From assembly GCA_013374015.1 (NCBI GenBank), contig BLLL01000002.1, forward strand, positions 62,001-126,000: 64,000 bases of DNA. Direction: 5' to 3'. The position numbers were made by a program, and so were the translations under genes. Under the pieces are notes generated by a model. It saw only the letters and a program-made list of their open reading frames with translations, was not told where the DNA came from and made no database searches. Shown one piece after another: positions 8,808 to 18,200 of the stretch (positions within the stretch are counted from its first letter, which is position 1; the number at the start of each line of letters is the position of its first letter). Source of the DNA: Candidatus Desulfovibrio kirbyi (GTDB lineage Bacteria; Desulfobacterota; Desulfovibrionia; Desulfovibrionales; Desulfovibrionaceae).

Positions 8808-10100
8808 ATGGGCAAAGTGCGTGGCAGGCGTGTGCGCGTGGGCGATCTGGCGGTTGTCGTTGGTGCGGGGCGCTCCGGTTTGGCCGCGGCGCGTCTGTTG
8901 CTGCGGGAGGGAGCAAACGTGCGCCTGCTTGACCGCAATTCCGAATCGCTGAAAACAGAGCCTGTTGTCGCCCTGCGCGGACAGGGGGTGGAACTCATTG
9001 GGGGAGAGCACAGGCCGGAGCATTTTTCCGGAGCCGGTTTTGTCGTCCCAAGCCCCGGAATGCCGGTTGCGGCACTTGGCGCATACTTGAACGTCGAGCC
9101 GCCGGAGATTGTGGGAGAAATGGAACTGGCCTGGCGGTATCTTGCGGACGAACCTGTTCTGGCCGTTACGGGCACCAGCGGTAAAACCACAACGGTTTCT
9201 CTGGCTGCGGCCATGCTGAAAGCTCAGGGGCGCACAGTGTTTTTGGGCGGCAATATCGGCACGCCCCTGTCGGAATATGTGCTTTCCGCATCAAAGGTTG
9301 ATGTGGTGGCTGTGGAAATTTCCAGTTTCCAGTTGCAGGCATGTTCGACGTTTTGTCCCGATGTGGGCGTGCTTTTGAACATCAGCCCCAACCATCAAGA
9401 TTATCATAAGGATATGCGTGAATACAGCGAGGCGAAATTTCGACTGTTCCGTTGTCAGGGTAAAGACGATCTGGCCGTGTTCGGCTCCAGCATGAAGGCA
9501 ATGGCCGCGCGGTTCGAGCTGATGGCCAGGCAGGTGTATGCGGAAACAACAGACAGATTTGCGCACAGCGGTCTTTTGGGAGCGCACAACAGGGCCAATC
9601 AGGAAGCCGCCTGGCTTGCGTGCCGGTATCTGGGGGTCAGTGAGGCGAGTGCTGCCAGAGCGGTTGCAAACTTTGCGCCTTTGCCCCATCGGCTTGAAAT
9701 TGTGCAGGAAAATAACGGTGTCCTGTACGTCAATGATTCCAAATGCACGACAGTTGATTCGTTGCGGGTTGCGCTTGAGGCGTTTGACCGTCCTGTGCGT
9801 CTGTTGTGCGGCGGCAAGTTCAAGGGGGGCGATTTGGCCGCTTTGCGTGAGCTTGTGGGGCGGCGTGTCGCGGAAGTCGCCCTGTTTGGCGCAAGCAGGG
9901 AACTATTTGAAAGCGTCTGGCAAAATACGGTTCCGCTGTGCTGGCACGCAACGCTTCAGCCTGCTGTGCGTTCTCTGGCAAGCAGGGCGGAGCGTGGTGA
10001 TGTGGTGCTGCTTTCGCCGGCTACGTCCAGTTTTGATCTGTACAGCGGCTATGTTGAGCGCGGTAATGATTTCAAACGTCTTGTGGAAGGCTTGTCATGA
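8808..10100 (+). CDS. murD: UDP-MurNAc-L-alanine:D-glutamate ligase MurD
   Basis: A 430-residue Mur ligase. Seen: N-terminal Rossmann-like VVVGAGRSGLAAARLL, ATP loop VTGTSGKTTTVSLAA (about 120-134), GNIGTPLSEY, EISSFQLQ, LNISPNHQDYHKDM, and the C-terminal NDSKCTTVDSLRVAL. A clear Shine-Dalgarno sequence (CGAGGAGAT) precedes ATG 8808. The stop overlaps the ftsW start. Confidence 0.94.
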   Translation: MGKVRGRRVRVGDLAVVVGAGRSGLAAARLLLREGANVRLLDRNSESLKTEPVVALRGQGVELIGGEHRPEHFSGAGFVVPSPGMPVAALGAYLNVEPPEIVGEMELAWRYLADEPVLAVTGTSGKTTTVSLAAAMLKAQGRTVFLGGNIGTPLSEYVLSASKVDVVAVEISSFQLQACSTFCPDVGVLLNISPNHQDYHKDMREYSEAKFRLFRCQGKDDLAVFGSSMKAMAARFELMARQVYAETTDRFAHSGLLGAHNRANQEAAWLACRYLGVSEASAARAVANFAPLPHRLEIVQENNGVLYVNDSKCTTVDSLRVALEAFDRPVRLLCGGKFKGGDLAALRELVGRRVAEVALFGASRELFESVWQNTVPLCWHATLQPAVRSLASRAERGDVVLLSPATSSFDLYSGYVERGNDFKRLVEGLS

Positions 10101-11263
10101 AAAATGTGCGAACGGAAAAACGGGCGGCCCAGGGCGTGTCGCAATCCGTTGAGCCGGCACTGTCGGCCGCGTTTGACTGGTGGCTTTTTGCCATCATGCT
10201 GTCCATTTTGGGCATGGGGCTTGTGATGGTTTTTTCCGCAAGCGGTATTGTGGCGGAACAGATGAACGGCGACAAATATTATTTTTTCAAGCGCCAGCTT
10301 GTTTTTGCCCTTTTTGGAGTGGCCGGCTTATGGGTGGCGGCGCTGTTGCCTCGCGCATGGCTGTATAAAATGCAGTACCCGGCGTTGTTTTTCACACTGT
10401 TGCTCATGCTGATCACGCTTTCACCATACGCGCCGGCCATTAACGGCGCAAAACGCTGGATTCCGATAGGCCCTGTTTTCATACAGCCTATGGAATTTGT
10501 TAAAATAGCGCTGGCGCTCTATCTGGCATATTTTATGAGCGTCAAGCAGGATTTGATCAAAACCTTCAGTCGCGGAGTTATTCCTCCCTTTGCCGTTACG
10601 GGCCTGTTCTGTTTTTTACTGCTCCTTCAGCCGGATTTCGGTAGTGCGGTCGTTTTGGCGGTCTTGCTGTTTTTTATGTGTGTGGCGGGCGGTACGCGCT
10701 TTATTTATCTTTTTTTCTCTGTAGCGCTTGCCTGCGGGGGGACTATGGGGTTGGCCATTGCCTCGCCGTACCGTTTGCGCCGGCTGCTGGCTTTCCTGAA
10801 TCCGTTTGAGGACGCGCACAACACGGGGTATCAGCTTGTGCAGTCCCTGCTGGCTATCGGCTCGGGCAGTTTTTTTGGCGTGGGAATCGGGGCAAGCAAG
10901 CAGAAAGTGTTTTATCTGCCTGAAGCCCACAATGATTTTATCATGGCCGTGCTGGCGGAGGAAATGGGCTTTGTCGGAGTGAGCGTGGTGATGCTGCTTT
11001 TTGGCCTGCTGTTCTGGCGTTGCTACAGAATTATTATGGCGCAGAAAAATTTGCGCGATCGCTTTACTGCCTTCGGCATTACGACAATACTGGCGATGGG
11101 GGCGGCGATGAACTTGGCGGTGGTCACGGGCATGGCGCCGCCAAAGGGCGTGCCGATGCCGCTTATGAGTTACGGCGGCAGCAATCTGCTGGCGACAATG
11201 CTGTGTGTCGGGCTGCTTATGAATTATTCAAGGACAATGGATGCATGGACAAAATCCTGCTGA
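10097..11263 (+). CDS. ftsW: Septal peptidoglycan glycosyltransferase FtsW
   Basis: A 388-residue SEDS-family protein with about ten transmembrane segments. It polymerises lipid II glycan strands at the septum together with FtsI. Seen: GMGLVMVFSASG in the first helix, FKRQLVFALFG, GAKRWIPIGPVFIQPMEFVK, LLLQPDFGSAVV (the conserved catalytic aspartate region), PEAHNDFIMAVLAEEMGF and the C-terminal PLMSYGGSNLL. The start ATG overlaps the murD stop by four bases. About 25 cytoplasmic residues precede the first helix. Confidence 0.94.
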   Translation: MKNVRTEKRAAQGVSQSVEPALSAAFDWWLFAIMLSILGMGLVMVFSASGIVAEQMNGDKYYFFKRQLVFALFGVAGLWVAALLPRAWLYKMQYPALFFTLLLMLITLSPYAPAINGAKRWIPIGPVFIQPMEFVKIALALYLAYFMSVKQDLIKTFSRGVIPPFAVTGLFCFLLLLQPDFGSAVVLAVLLFFMCVAGGTRFIYLFFSVALACGGTMGLAIASPYRLRRLLAFLNPFEDAHNTGYQLVQSLLAIGSGSFFGVGIGASKQKVFYLPEAHNDFIMAVLAEEMGFVGVSVVMLLFGLLFWRCYRIIMAQKNLRDRFTAFGITTILAMGAAMNLAVVTGMAPPKGVPMPLMSYGGSNLLATMLCVGLLMNYSRTMDAWTKSC

Positions 11264-12309
11264 CAGGCGGCGGCACAGGGGGGCATGTTTTTCCCGCGCT
11301 GGCCGTTGCCGAGGAGCTGCGGCATCAGAATGCTGTCCTGTTGTTTGTGGGGTCGCGCTACGGCCCGGAGGCCCGCCTTGTAAAAGCGCGTGGCATTGCC
11401 TTTGAAGGCCTGCCTGTTCGTGGTTTTTTGGGCAGAGGGCTGCGTTCTCTTGACGCGGCCGCGCGTATGTGTTTTGCTGTATGCAGGGCGCTGTGCATCG
11501 TACGCCGTTTCAAGCCGGCCATGGTGGCGGGATTCGGCGGCTACGCGGCCTTTGCGCCCATGCTGGCAGCCTCTCTTTTGGGAGTGCCCTGCATATTGCA
11601 CGAACAGAACGCCGCGGGCGGCATGAGCAACAGAATTCTTGCCCGTCTGGCGCGCAGAGTGTGCCTTTCCATGCCCGGCACGGAAGGTTTTGCGTCAGAC
11701 AAATGCGTGGTCACGGGCAATCCCGTCAGAGACGCCGTGTGTGAGATCGGTCGGCGGCCACGTTGCCACACAGGCAAGAATCTGCTTGTTTTGGGCGGTT
11801 CGCAGGGGTCGCGGGCGCTCAATACGGTTATGCCGGAAATTCTGCCTGTCCTGAAAGCGGCAAATGTGGCGGTTCGTCATCAGAGCGGCAGCGCTGATGA
11901 GCAGGCTGTGCGCGCGGCTTATATCAATGCCGGTTATGAGGGAAGCGTTGTTGTTCCGTTCATTGAGGATATGGGGGAGGCGTATGCTTGGGCTGACCTG
12001 GCGCTTTGCAGGTCCGGCGCAAGCACTGTGGCGGAACTGTGTGTTGTTGCCCTGCCGTCTGTCTTGGTGCCTTTTCCGCAGGCCATCCATGACCATCAGA
12101 CAAAAAACGCCCGTCTTCTGGAAAGCGCTGGCGCGGCGGTGTTTTTGCCGGAACGCGAATTGCGCGAACGGGATTTGGGCGGACTGATAGTGGATATTCT
12201 GGAAAATTCCGGGTATCGGGCAAAAATGTCCGCCGCCGCTTTGGGCATGGGAAAGCCTGACGCCGCGGCGCGTGTTGTCGCGGCGTTGCGGGAAACGCGG
12301 GCAGCCTGA
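11245..12309 (+). CDS. murG: Lipid II synthase MurG (undecaprenyl-PP-MurNAc-pentapeptide GlcNAc transferase)
   Basis: A 354-residue GT28 glycosyltransferase at the inner face of the membrane. Seen: the N-terminal glycine-rich loop LLTGGGTGGHVFPALAVAE, VAGFGGYAAFAPMLAA, ILHEQNAAGGMSNR, LVLGGSQGSRALN, and the UDP-binding CRSGASTVAELCVVALPS segment near residue 255. ATG 11245 gives the canonical MDKILLTGGGTGG start and lies within the last 19 bases of ftsW. Confidence 0.95.
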   Translation: MDKILLTGGGTGGHVFPALAVAEELRHQNAVLLFVGSRYGPEARLVKARGIAFEGLPVRGFLGRGLRSLDAAARMCFAVCRALCIVRRFKPAMVAGFGGYAAFAPMLAASLLGVPCILHEQNAAGGMSNRILARLARRVCLSMPGTEGFASDKCVVTGNPVRDAVCEIGRRPRCHTGKNLLVLGGSQGSRALNTVMPEILPVLKAANVAVRHQSGSADEQAVRAAYINAGYEGSVVVPFIEDMGEAYAWADLALCRSGASTVAELCVVALPSVLVPFPQAIHDHQTKNARLLESAGAAVFLPERELRERDLGGLIVDILENSGYRAKMSAAALGMGKPDAAARVVAALRETRAA

Positions 12310-12342
12310 AAAGCTGTGCGGTCAATACTGTGGATTCAAAGT

Positions 12343-13716
12343 ATGAACAGTAAAATTCGGCGTATTCATATGGTGGGAATCGGCGGCGCGGGCATGAGCG
12401 GCATTGCCGAGGTGCTGCTTGATCTGGGATATCAGATTTCAGGGTCGGACAGTGGAGATTCCGCCATAGTGCGGCGTTTGTGCGATATCGGCGCACGGGT
12501 GGCTGTTGGTCATGCGGCGGAAAATGTCGGCAATGTGCAGGTGCTGGTAGCCTCCACGGCCATACGTCGTGACAATCCGGAAATTCTGGAGGCGAATCGT
12601 CGCAACATACCTGTTATTCCGCGCGCTGAAATGCTGGCGGAGCTTATGCGGCTGCGCCAGGGGATCGCCATTGCCGGGACGCACGGCAAGACAACCACAA
12701 CATCGCTGACGGCGTCCATTTTTGACGCGGCCGGTCTTGACCCCACTGTGATAATCGGCGGTCGCCTCAATCTGTACGGCACGAACGCCCGCCTGGGGCA
12801 CGGCGACTATCTGATTGCTGAGGCTGACGAATCGGACGGGTCTTTTTTGTGTCTTTTGCCGATCATCAACGTTGTCACAAATGTGGACGAAGATCATCTG
12901 GAGTATTACCAGAAGCGCTGTGCCATTGACGCGGCATTTGCGGAGTTTATGAACAATGTGCCCTTTTATGGCGTCAATGTGGTGTGCGGCGACGATCCGG
13001 GGGTTCGCGCGCTTTTGCCGGGAATCAAACGTTCCGTGCTGACCTATGGTTTTGACGCGGGCAACGTCCTGCGCGCTGTCCCGTTGGAAAGCGGTTTGCG
13101 CAGTCATTTTGAAGTGTGGCATGACGGAGAACTCCTGGGCGAGGTGAATCTGCCCCAGCCTGGCCGCCACAATATCCTGAACGCGCTCGGAGCCATAGGC
13201 GCCGCTCTGGAGGCGGACATCAGCTTTGCGGATTGTGTTAAAGGTCTTAATGCCTACAGCGGCGTGGCGCGAAGATTCGAGTTCAAGGGCGAGAAAAACG
13301 GCGTGACCGTTGTGGACGACTACGGTCATCATCCCGCGGAAATTGCGGTCACGTTGTCCACAGCCCGCCAGATATTTCCAGGGCGGCGTATTGTCGCGGC
13401 CTTTCAGCCGCATCGTTTCAGCCGCACACGCAATCATTTCGGCGAGTTTTGCAAGGTTTTCGATTGTGCGGACATGGTTTTGCTGACAGAAATTTACGCC
13501 GCCTCTGAAAAACCCATTCCCGGCGTTTCCGGACAGAGTCTCGCACAGGGCATGCAGCAGGTGTCGTCCACGCCAGTGCGGTATTATCAAAAGCTGGACG
13601 CGCTGGCTGAAGCATTGCCGCACGTGCTTGATCCCGGCGATGTGTTGTTGACCTTGGGCGCCGGCACAATCACCCGTTTGGGGGCGGTATTTCTGAAAGG
13701 CGATTCGTATGCGTGA
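12343..13716 (+). CDS. murC: UDP-MurNAc:L-alanine ligase MurC
   Basis: A 457-residue Mur ligase adding the first stem amino acid. Seen: [34 protein letters not shown] loop [17 protein letters not shown] (about 111-127), [36 protein letters not shown] and [18 protein letters not shown] 12343 gives the family-typical start MNSKIRRIH; an in-frame GTG at 12316 is possible but has no better ribosome binding site. It overlaps murB by eight bases. Confidence 0.94.
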   Translation: MNSKIRRIHMVGIGGAGMSGIAEVLLDLGYQISGSDSGDSAIVRRLCDIGARVAVGHAAENVGNVQVLVASTAIRRDNPEILEANRRNIPVIPRAEMLAELMRLRQGIAIAGTHGKTTTTSLTASIFDAAGLDPTVIIGGRLNLYGTNARLGHGDYLIAEADESDGSFLCLLPIINVVTNVDEDHLEYYQKRCAIDAAFAEFMNNVPFYGVNVVCGDDPGVRALLPGIKRSVLTYGFDAGNVLRAVPLESGLRSHFEVWHDGELLGEVNLPQPGRHNILNALGAIGAALEADISFADCVKGLNAYSGVARRFEFKGEKNGVTVVDDYGHHPAEIAVTLSTARQIFPGRRIVAAFQPHRFSRTRNHFGEFCKVFDCADMVLLTEIYAASEKPIPGVSGQSLAQGMQQVSSTPVRYYQKLDALAEALPHVLDPGDVLLTLGAGTITRLGAVFLKGDSYA

Positions 13717-14596
13717 AGTGTCCTCTCCTTCTCTTGCGGATCTGACAACGCTGCGTATCGGCGGCAAGGCTCTTGCCGCGTTGCGTCTTGAGAGAGCGTC
13801 CGATTTTGAAGTGTTGCCGATGCGCTTACGGGCGCTGGGAGGCAGGCCGCTTGTGCTGGGGGCCGGCAGCAATATACTGGCACGTGACGGAGAATTGCCG
13901 ATTGTGCTGATATGTCCGGATTTTTTGCGGCAACTGGAAGTGGTTTCCGAAAAAGACGACAAAGTCTGTGTGCGGGCCGGCGCGGCTGTGCCCATGGCGC
14001 GGCTTGTGCGTTTTTGCGCGCGTCATGGCTTGTCCGGCCTGGAGGGGCTTGTGGGGATACCGGGCAGGGTTGGGGGCGGTATTGCCATGAACGCCGGTTC
14101 TTTCGGCACGGAAATTTGCGCTGCTCTTGAGAGTGTCCAAATACTTAGCGGAAATTCCGTGCATAAAATCCCGGCCCGGGACATGAGGTTTGGCTACCGG
14201 AGTTTTTCTGTTTCCAAAGGAATTTTAGATTTTGTTGTTCTTGAAGCCATATTTAGCTTGATCAAGTTGTCAATTGATGGCATCCGTAATTCCATGCGTC
14301 ACAACTTTTTTGAGAAAAAGTCTAAACAACCCCTCACAGCCTGGAGCGCCGGCTGCGTGTTTAAAAATCCTCCTTCGGAGATGCCGGCAGGTCGGCTTTT
14401 GGAACTTTCCGGATACAAGGGGAAAAAGTTGGGTGGTATGGCGTTTTCATCCCTCCACGCGAATTTTTTGCTGAACGAAGGCAGGGGATGTGCAACCGCG
14501 GCTCTGGATTTGATACATGAGGCGAGAGAAGCCGTGCGCCGCCGCTTTGGCTGTATGCTTGAGCTGGAGGTGAGAGTGACGCCATGCCTTTGCTGA
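13709..14596 (+). CDS. murB: UDP-N-acetylenolpyruvoylglucosamine reductase MurB
   Basis: A 295-residue FAD enzyme reducing the enolpyruvyl group to lactyl to form UDP-MurNAc. Seen: [23 protein letters not shown], the FAD-binding [33 protein letters not shown] with the serine proton donor, and [19 protein letters not shown] with HANFLLNEG (short, type II-like C-terminal half). Codon use at 14220-14330 is slightly more A+T-rich than its neighbours, but the frame stays open. It overlaps ftsQ by 13 bases. Confidence 0.92.
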   Translation: MREVSSPSLADLTTLRIGGKALAALRLERASDFEVLPMRLRALGGRPLVLGAGSNILARDGELPIVLICPDFLRQLEVVSEKDDKVCVRAGAAVPMARLVRFCARHGLSGLEGLVGIPGRVGGGIAMNAGSFGTEICAALESVQILSGNSVHKIPARDMRFGYRSFSVSKGILDFVVLEAIFSLIKLSIDGIRNSMRHNFFEKKSKQPLTAWSAGCVFKNPPSEMPAGRLLELSGYKGKKLGGMAFSSLHANFLLNEGRGCATAALDLIHEAREAVRRRFGCMLELEVRVTPCLC

Positions 14597-15468
14597 CAAA
14601 GCGGCGCGGCGCGAGACCGCGTAACACATACACAAAGAATGTTGCTTCAGCCCCAGCGGGCGGAAGGCTGAAAAAAATTTGTATGCCGCCGTTTTTAAAG
14701 TTTGCGGGAATAAAGTGGGTTAACGGGCTAAAAAGGGTTGTGGCTGTTACGCTGTTGTTGATGACGGTTGTGCTGGTGCCGGCTTCGGTCTGCGCCGTCA
14801 CTCTCTGGCTCTACAACAAAGCGGTGACGAGCGAGTTCTTTGTCACAAAGCATGTGGACGTAACCGGCAATGTAAGACTGTCACGCGATATGGTGTTGCA
14901 ATACTGCGGGATCAAGGTGGGGGACAACAGTTTGGCTGTAAGCATTATCAATGCGGAACAAAATCTTCTCCGCACGCCCTGGGTGGAGGAGGTGTCCGTC
15001 AAGCGGCTTTTGCCGGACAGATTTGTGATCAGACTGAAAGAGCGCCTCCCCTCGTTCTGGATCTACAAGGACGATGTTTTGTACTATGCAAATGAAGCGG
15101 GCGAGGCTATCGCGCCTGTGGAGAGCGGCAATTTTCTTTCCCTGCCGACGCTGGCTGTCGAAACCGGCGCCGAGGACGCAACGCCGTATCTTACGCGTTT
15201 GATCAGGGACATGCACAGCGGCGTGCTGCCGGTTGAATTTGGGGCTATTGCTTCTGTTACAGCAAGCGCCGGCAGGGGTATTGAAATCTATATGGCAGAT
15301 CGTGAACTGCGCCTGTCCGTTGCGGTGGACGACTGGGACAGCAATCTGACCAGACTGGGAACAGCGCTTGGGGATCTTGCCGGACGGCATGAGCTGAAAG
15401 ATGTGCGAGAGGTCCGCGCCGCCAACGGTGATGTTTGGGTTATATTGAACAAGCCGGCACAAGGATGA
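14584..15468 (+). CDS. ftsQ: Cell division protein FtsQ/DivIB
   Basis: A 294-residue bitopic protein: a basic cytoplasmic tail, one membrane helix at about residues 52-78, then a POTRA domain. The POTRA shows FFVTKHVDVTGNVRLSRDMV and LRTPWVEEVSVKRLLPDRFVIRLKER, which is the classical FtsQ pattern, followed by the beta domain. It bridges early and late divisome proteins. Position between murB and ftsA is canonical; ddl, often found here in other proteobacteria, is absent. Confidence 0.9.
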   Translation: MPLLTKRRGARPRNTYTKNVASAPAGGRLKKICMPPFLKFAGIKWVNGLKRVVAVTLLLMTVVLVPASVCAVTLWLYNKAVTSEFFVTKHVDVTGNVRLSRDMVLQYCGIKVGDNSLAVSIINAEQNLLRTPWVEEVSVKRLLPDRFVIRLKERLPSFWIYKDDVLYYANEAGEAIAPVESGNFLSLPTLAVETGAEDATPYLTRLIRDMHSGVLPVEFGAIASVTASAGRGIEIYMADRELRLSVAVDDWDSNLTRLGTALGDLAGRHELKDVREVRAANGDVWVILNKPAQG

Positions 15469-15475
15469 GGAAGAT

Positions 15476-16708
15476 ATGGCCAAGTCTGATTTGATTGTGG
15501 GACTTGATATCGGCACGACAAAAATCTGTGCTGTCGTGGGGGAGCTTTCAGAAACCGGCCTGGTGGATATAGTGGGCATCGGCACAAGTGTTTCTACCGG
15601 TCTGCGCAAAGGTGTTGTGGTCAATATTGAGCAGACCGTGCAGTCCATACGCAAGGCGGTTGAAGATGCCGAACTGATGGCCGGCTGTGAAATCCGCGCT
15701 GTCTATGTGGGGATAGCCGGCAGTCACATTATGGGAATCAACAGTCACGGCGTCATCGCCGTGAAGGGCGGCGAGGTGGCCCAACGCGACATTGAGCGCG
15801 CTCTGGACGCGGCCAGGGCTGTTGCCATACCTGGCGACCGCGAGGTGATTCACATCCTGCCGCAGGAATTTATTGTGGACAGCCAGCGCGGCATCGCCGA
15901 CCCGCTGGGCATGGCCGGTGTGCGTCTGGAGGTCAAGGTGCATATCGTGACCGGCGCTGTTTCCTCCGCGCAGAATATAATACGTTCGTGCCACCGCAGT
16001 CAGTTGGAAGTTGCCGATATTGCCCTGGAGTCCCTGGCCTCGGCCAAGGCGGTGCTGACAGAAGAAGAGCGGGAGATAGGCGTGGCCCTGGTGGACATGG
16101 GGGGCGGGACCACAGATATTGCGATTTTTGCCAACGGCGCCATCAAACACACGGCTGTGCTGGCCTTGGGCGGGCAAAACCTTTCCAATGACATTGCCTT
16201 TGGTTTGCGAACCCCTGTTGCCTCCGCTGAAAAAATCAAGATCAAGTACGGCTGCGCATTGGCCGAGATGGTGCGTCCGGACGAATTTGTTGAAGTGCCC
16301 AGCGTCGGAGGCCGGGAGCCACGCCGCCTTTCACGGCAGGTACTTGCGGAAATTTGCGAACCGCGCATGGAGGAGATTCTCGCCCTTGTGGGTCAGACAC
16401 TGGAGCGTTCCGGCTACAAGAAAATGATCGGCGCGGGCATCGTGCTCACCGGCGGCACGTCTCTTATTGAAGGATGTCAGGAACTTGGCGAACAGATTTT
16501 CGATCTGCCCACGCGCATCGCCTACCCGCGGTGTGTGGGCGGACTCAAAGATGTTGTGAACAGTCCCAAATATTCAACAGCGGTTGGGCTGTTGCGGTAC
16601 GGCACTGAAAAGGAAGCGACCGGCAGGCCTTTTTCAAGGGACAATGAGTCCGGTTGGTTTAACAGTGTGCTTGCGCGGATGAAGAAATGGTTTTCGGATA
16701 TTTCGTGA
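15476..16708 (+). CDS. ftsA: Cell division protein FtsA
   Basis: A 410-residue actin-like ATPase that anchors FtsZ filaments to the membrane. Seen: phosphate-1 motif GLDIGTTKICAVVGE at residues 7-21, the 1C subdomain (about 85-165), ALVDMGGGTTDIAIF (phosphate 2, about 205-219), and GIVLTGGTSLIEGC (adenosine motif). The C-terminal amphipathic helix SVLARMKKWFSDIS is the membrane-targeting sequence. A Shine-Dalgarno GAGGAAGAT precedes ATG 15476. Confidence 0.95.
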   Translation: MAKSDLIVGLDIGTTKICAVVGELSETGLVDIVGIGTSVSTGLRKGVVVNIEQTVQSIRKAVEDAELMAGCEIRAVYVGIAGSHIMGINSHGVIAVKGGEVAQRDIERALDAARAVAIPGDREVIHILPQEFIVDSQRGIADPLGMAGVRLEVKVHIVTGAVSSAQNIIRSCHRSQLEVADIALESLASAKAVLTEEEREIGVALVDMGGGTTDIAIFANGAIKHTAVLALGGQNLSNDIAFGLRTPVASAEKIKIKYGCALAEMVRPDEFVEVPSVGGREPRRLSRQVLAEICEPRMEEILALVGQTLERSGYKKMIGAGIVLTGGTSLIEGCQELGEQIFDLPTRIAYPRCVGGLKDVVNSPKYSTAVGLLRYGTEKEATGRPFSRDNESGWFNSVLARMKKWFSDIS

Positions 16709-16744
16709 GTGTGGGTAGTGTCTTTTAAAACAGGAGAGGACGGA

Positions 16745-18013
16745 ATGGCACAGTCAATTGTTGACGATATTGAGCTTACGCTGGCAAACAGCGCCAAGAT
16801 CAAGGTATTTGGCGTTGGCGGCGGCGGGGGAAACGCCGTTCAGCACATGATTGCTTCCGGGTTGCGCGGGGTACAGTTTATCTGTGCCAATACCGATGTG
16901 CAGGCGCTGAACAAAAGCAGCGCGTCCATCAAACTGCAGCTGGGTGAAAAACTCACCAAGGGCCTTGGGGCAGGCGCCAATCCCGCTGTCGGGCGTGATG
17001 CTGCCATTGAAAGCTCGCACGCTATTAAAGACGCCATCGGCGATGCGGACATGGTGTTTGTGACCGCCGGTCTGGGCGGCGGCACAGGCACGGGCGCGGC
17101 ACCCGTTGTGGCGCAGCTTGCAAAGGAAATGGGCGTACTGACCGTGGGAGTGGTTACCAGACCCTTCGCTTTTGAGGGGACGCCGCGCAAGCGTTCGGCC
17201 GAGGACGGCCTTGGAGAGATCAAGCAGCATGTTGACTGCCTTATCACAATACCCAATGACAGACTGCTGGCCTTTGCCCCGAAGAAGGCCAAGATGAATG
17301 AAATGCTGCAAAAGGCCAATGAGGTGCTGTACTATGCGGTGAAAGGCATTGCTGATGTTATTGTCGGCGACGGCATGATCAATCTGGATTTTGCCGACGT
17401 GCGCACAACAATGGCCGAGTCCGGGCTTGCCCTGATGGGCACCGGCATGGCATCGGGCGAAAACCGCGCCCGTGAGGCGACCCATCGCGCCATAATCAGC
17501 CCGCTTCTGGAAGACGTTTCTCTGGAAAGTGCAAAGGCTGTGCTGTACAATGTTTCCGCCTCATCGGACATTACCGCTGACGAGGTCAAGGAGATAGGCG
17601 AGCTTATTGCGGACGCGGCGCCAAAAGACGCAAATATCATTTTCGGCATTATTTTTGACGAAAACATGGGAGACGAAATCCGTATCACGGTAATCGCAAC
17701 GGGCATTGAATCGCCAAAGCCTGTACCGGTTACGCCACCCGTAAGGGGAGGGGGAAGGGGTATTCGTATTCATTTCCCCCATGATGAAGAAACGTCAGGC
17801 GCTGGCAAAGGCAGACGCGGCGAACAATGGGGAGATGAACAGGGATATCCACCGATTCCTGGTCCGCATCCGCCTCGCATCCGTGATATTTCCCGCTGGA
17901 CAGGCGGTCATCAAGGGCGCGAACGTATCCGGCCGGGTGAAGAATATTCTGTATACGATGCCGACAACAGTGAATGGGATGTGCCGGCATTTCTCAAGTC
18001 CCAGGCGGACTAG
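16745..18013 (+). CDS. ftsZ: Cell division GTPase FtsZ
   Basis: A 422-residue tubulin homologue forming the Z ring. Seen: IKVFGVGGGGGNAVQHMI at the N-terminus, the tubulin signature GGGTGTGAAPVVA at about 111-123, RPFAFEGTPRKRSAEDG, and NLDFADVRTTM. After about residue 325 comes a variable glycine/arginine/proline-rich linker, then the C-terminal peptide WDVPAFLKSQ that binds FtsA and other tethers. ATG 16745 is chosen because AGGAGAGGACGG lies just before it; the frame is open to 16709 without a good site. It is the last gene of the cluster. Confidence 0.97.
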   Translation: MAQSIVDDIELTLANSAKIKVFGVGGGGGNAVQHMIASGLRGVQFICANTDVQALNKSSASIKLQLGEKLTKGLGAGANPAVGRDAAIESSHAIKDAIGDADMVFVTAGLGGGTGTGAAPVVAQLAKEMGVLTVGVVTRPFAFEGTPRKRSAEDGLGEIKQHVDCLITIPNDRLLAFAPKKAKMNEMLQKANEVLYYAVKGIADVIVGDGMINLDFADVRTTMAESGLALMGTGMASGENRAREATHRAIISPLLEDVSLESAKAVLYNVSASSDITADEVKEIGELIADAAPKDANIIFGIIFDENMGDEIRITVIATGIESPKPVPVTPPVRGGGRGIRIHFPHDEETSGAGKGRRGEQWGDEQGYPPIPGPHPPRIRDISRWTGGHQGRERIRPGEEYSVYDADNSEWDVPAFLKSQAD

Positions 18014-18050
18014 CCGGCGCGATCTGACAGAGAGAATATCGATTTCTAAT

Positions 18051-18079
18051 TTTCAGGGCTTGCCTCTTCGGCCCTGAAA
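18051..18079 (+). terminator. First hairpin after ftsZ
   Basis: TTTCAGGGC and GGCCCTGAAA form a GC-rich stem around a 10-base loop, 38 bases after the ftsZ stop. There is no downstream T run, so it may work with the next hairpin or as a 3'-end stabiliser. Confidence 0.5.
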
Positions 18080-18088
18080 TGCCCGCCG

Positions 18089-18110
18089 GGAGGCCCATTG
18101 AGGGCCTCCT
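18089..18110. terminator. Second hairpin between convergent ftsZ and glycosyltransferase genes
   Basis: A perfect 8-bp stem, GGAGGCCC / GGGCCTCC, with loop ATTGA lies between two convergent transcription units. T-rich flanks are poor. The stretch 18014-18200 otherwise holds no gene. Confidence 0.5.
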
Positions 18111-18200
18111 TGCGGGGATAATCATCCGGACTCCACAGTAGCCCGCACAAAAAAAAGTGCGTTTGCATTCTCTTTTCTGACAAGGTTCACCCGCATACGG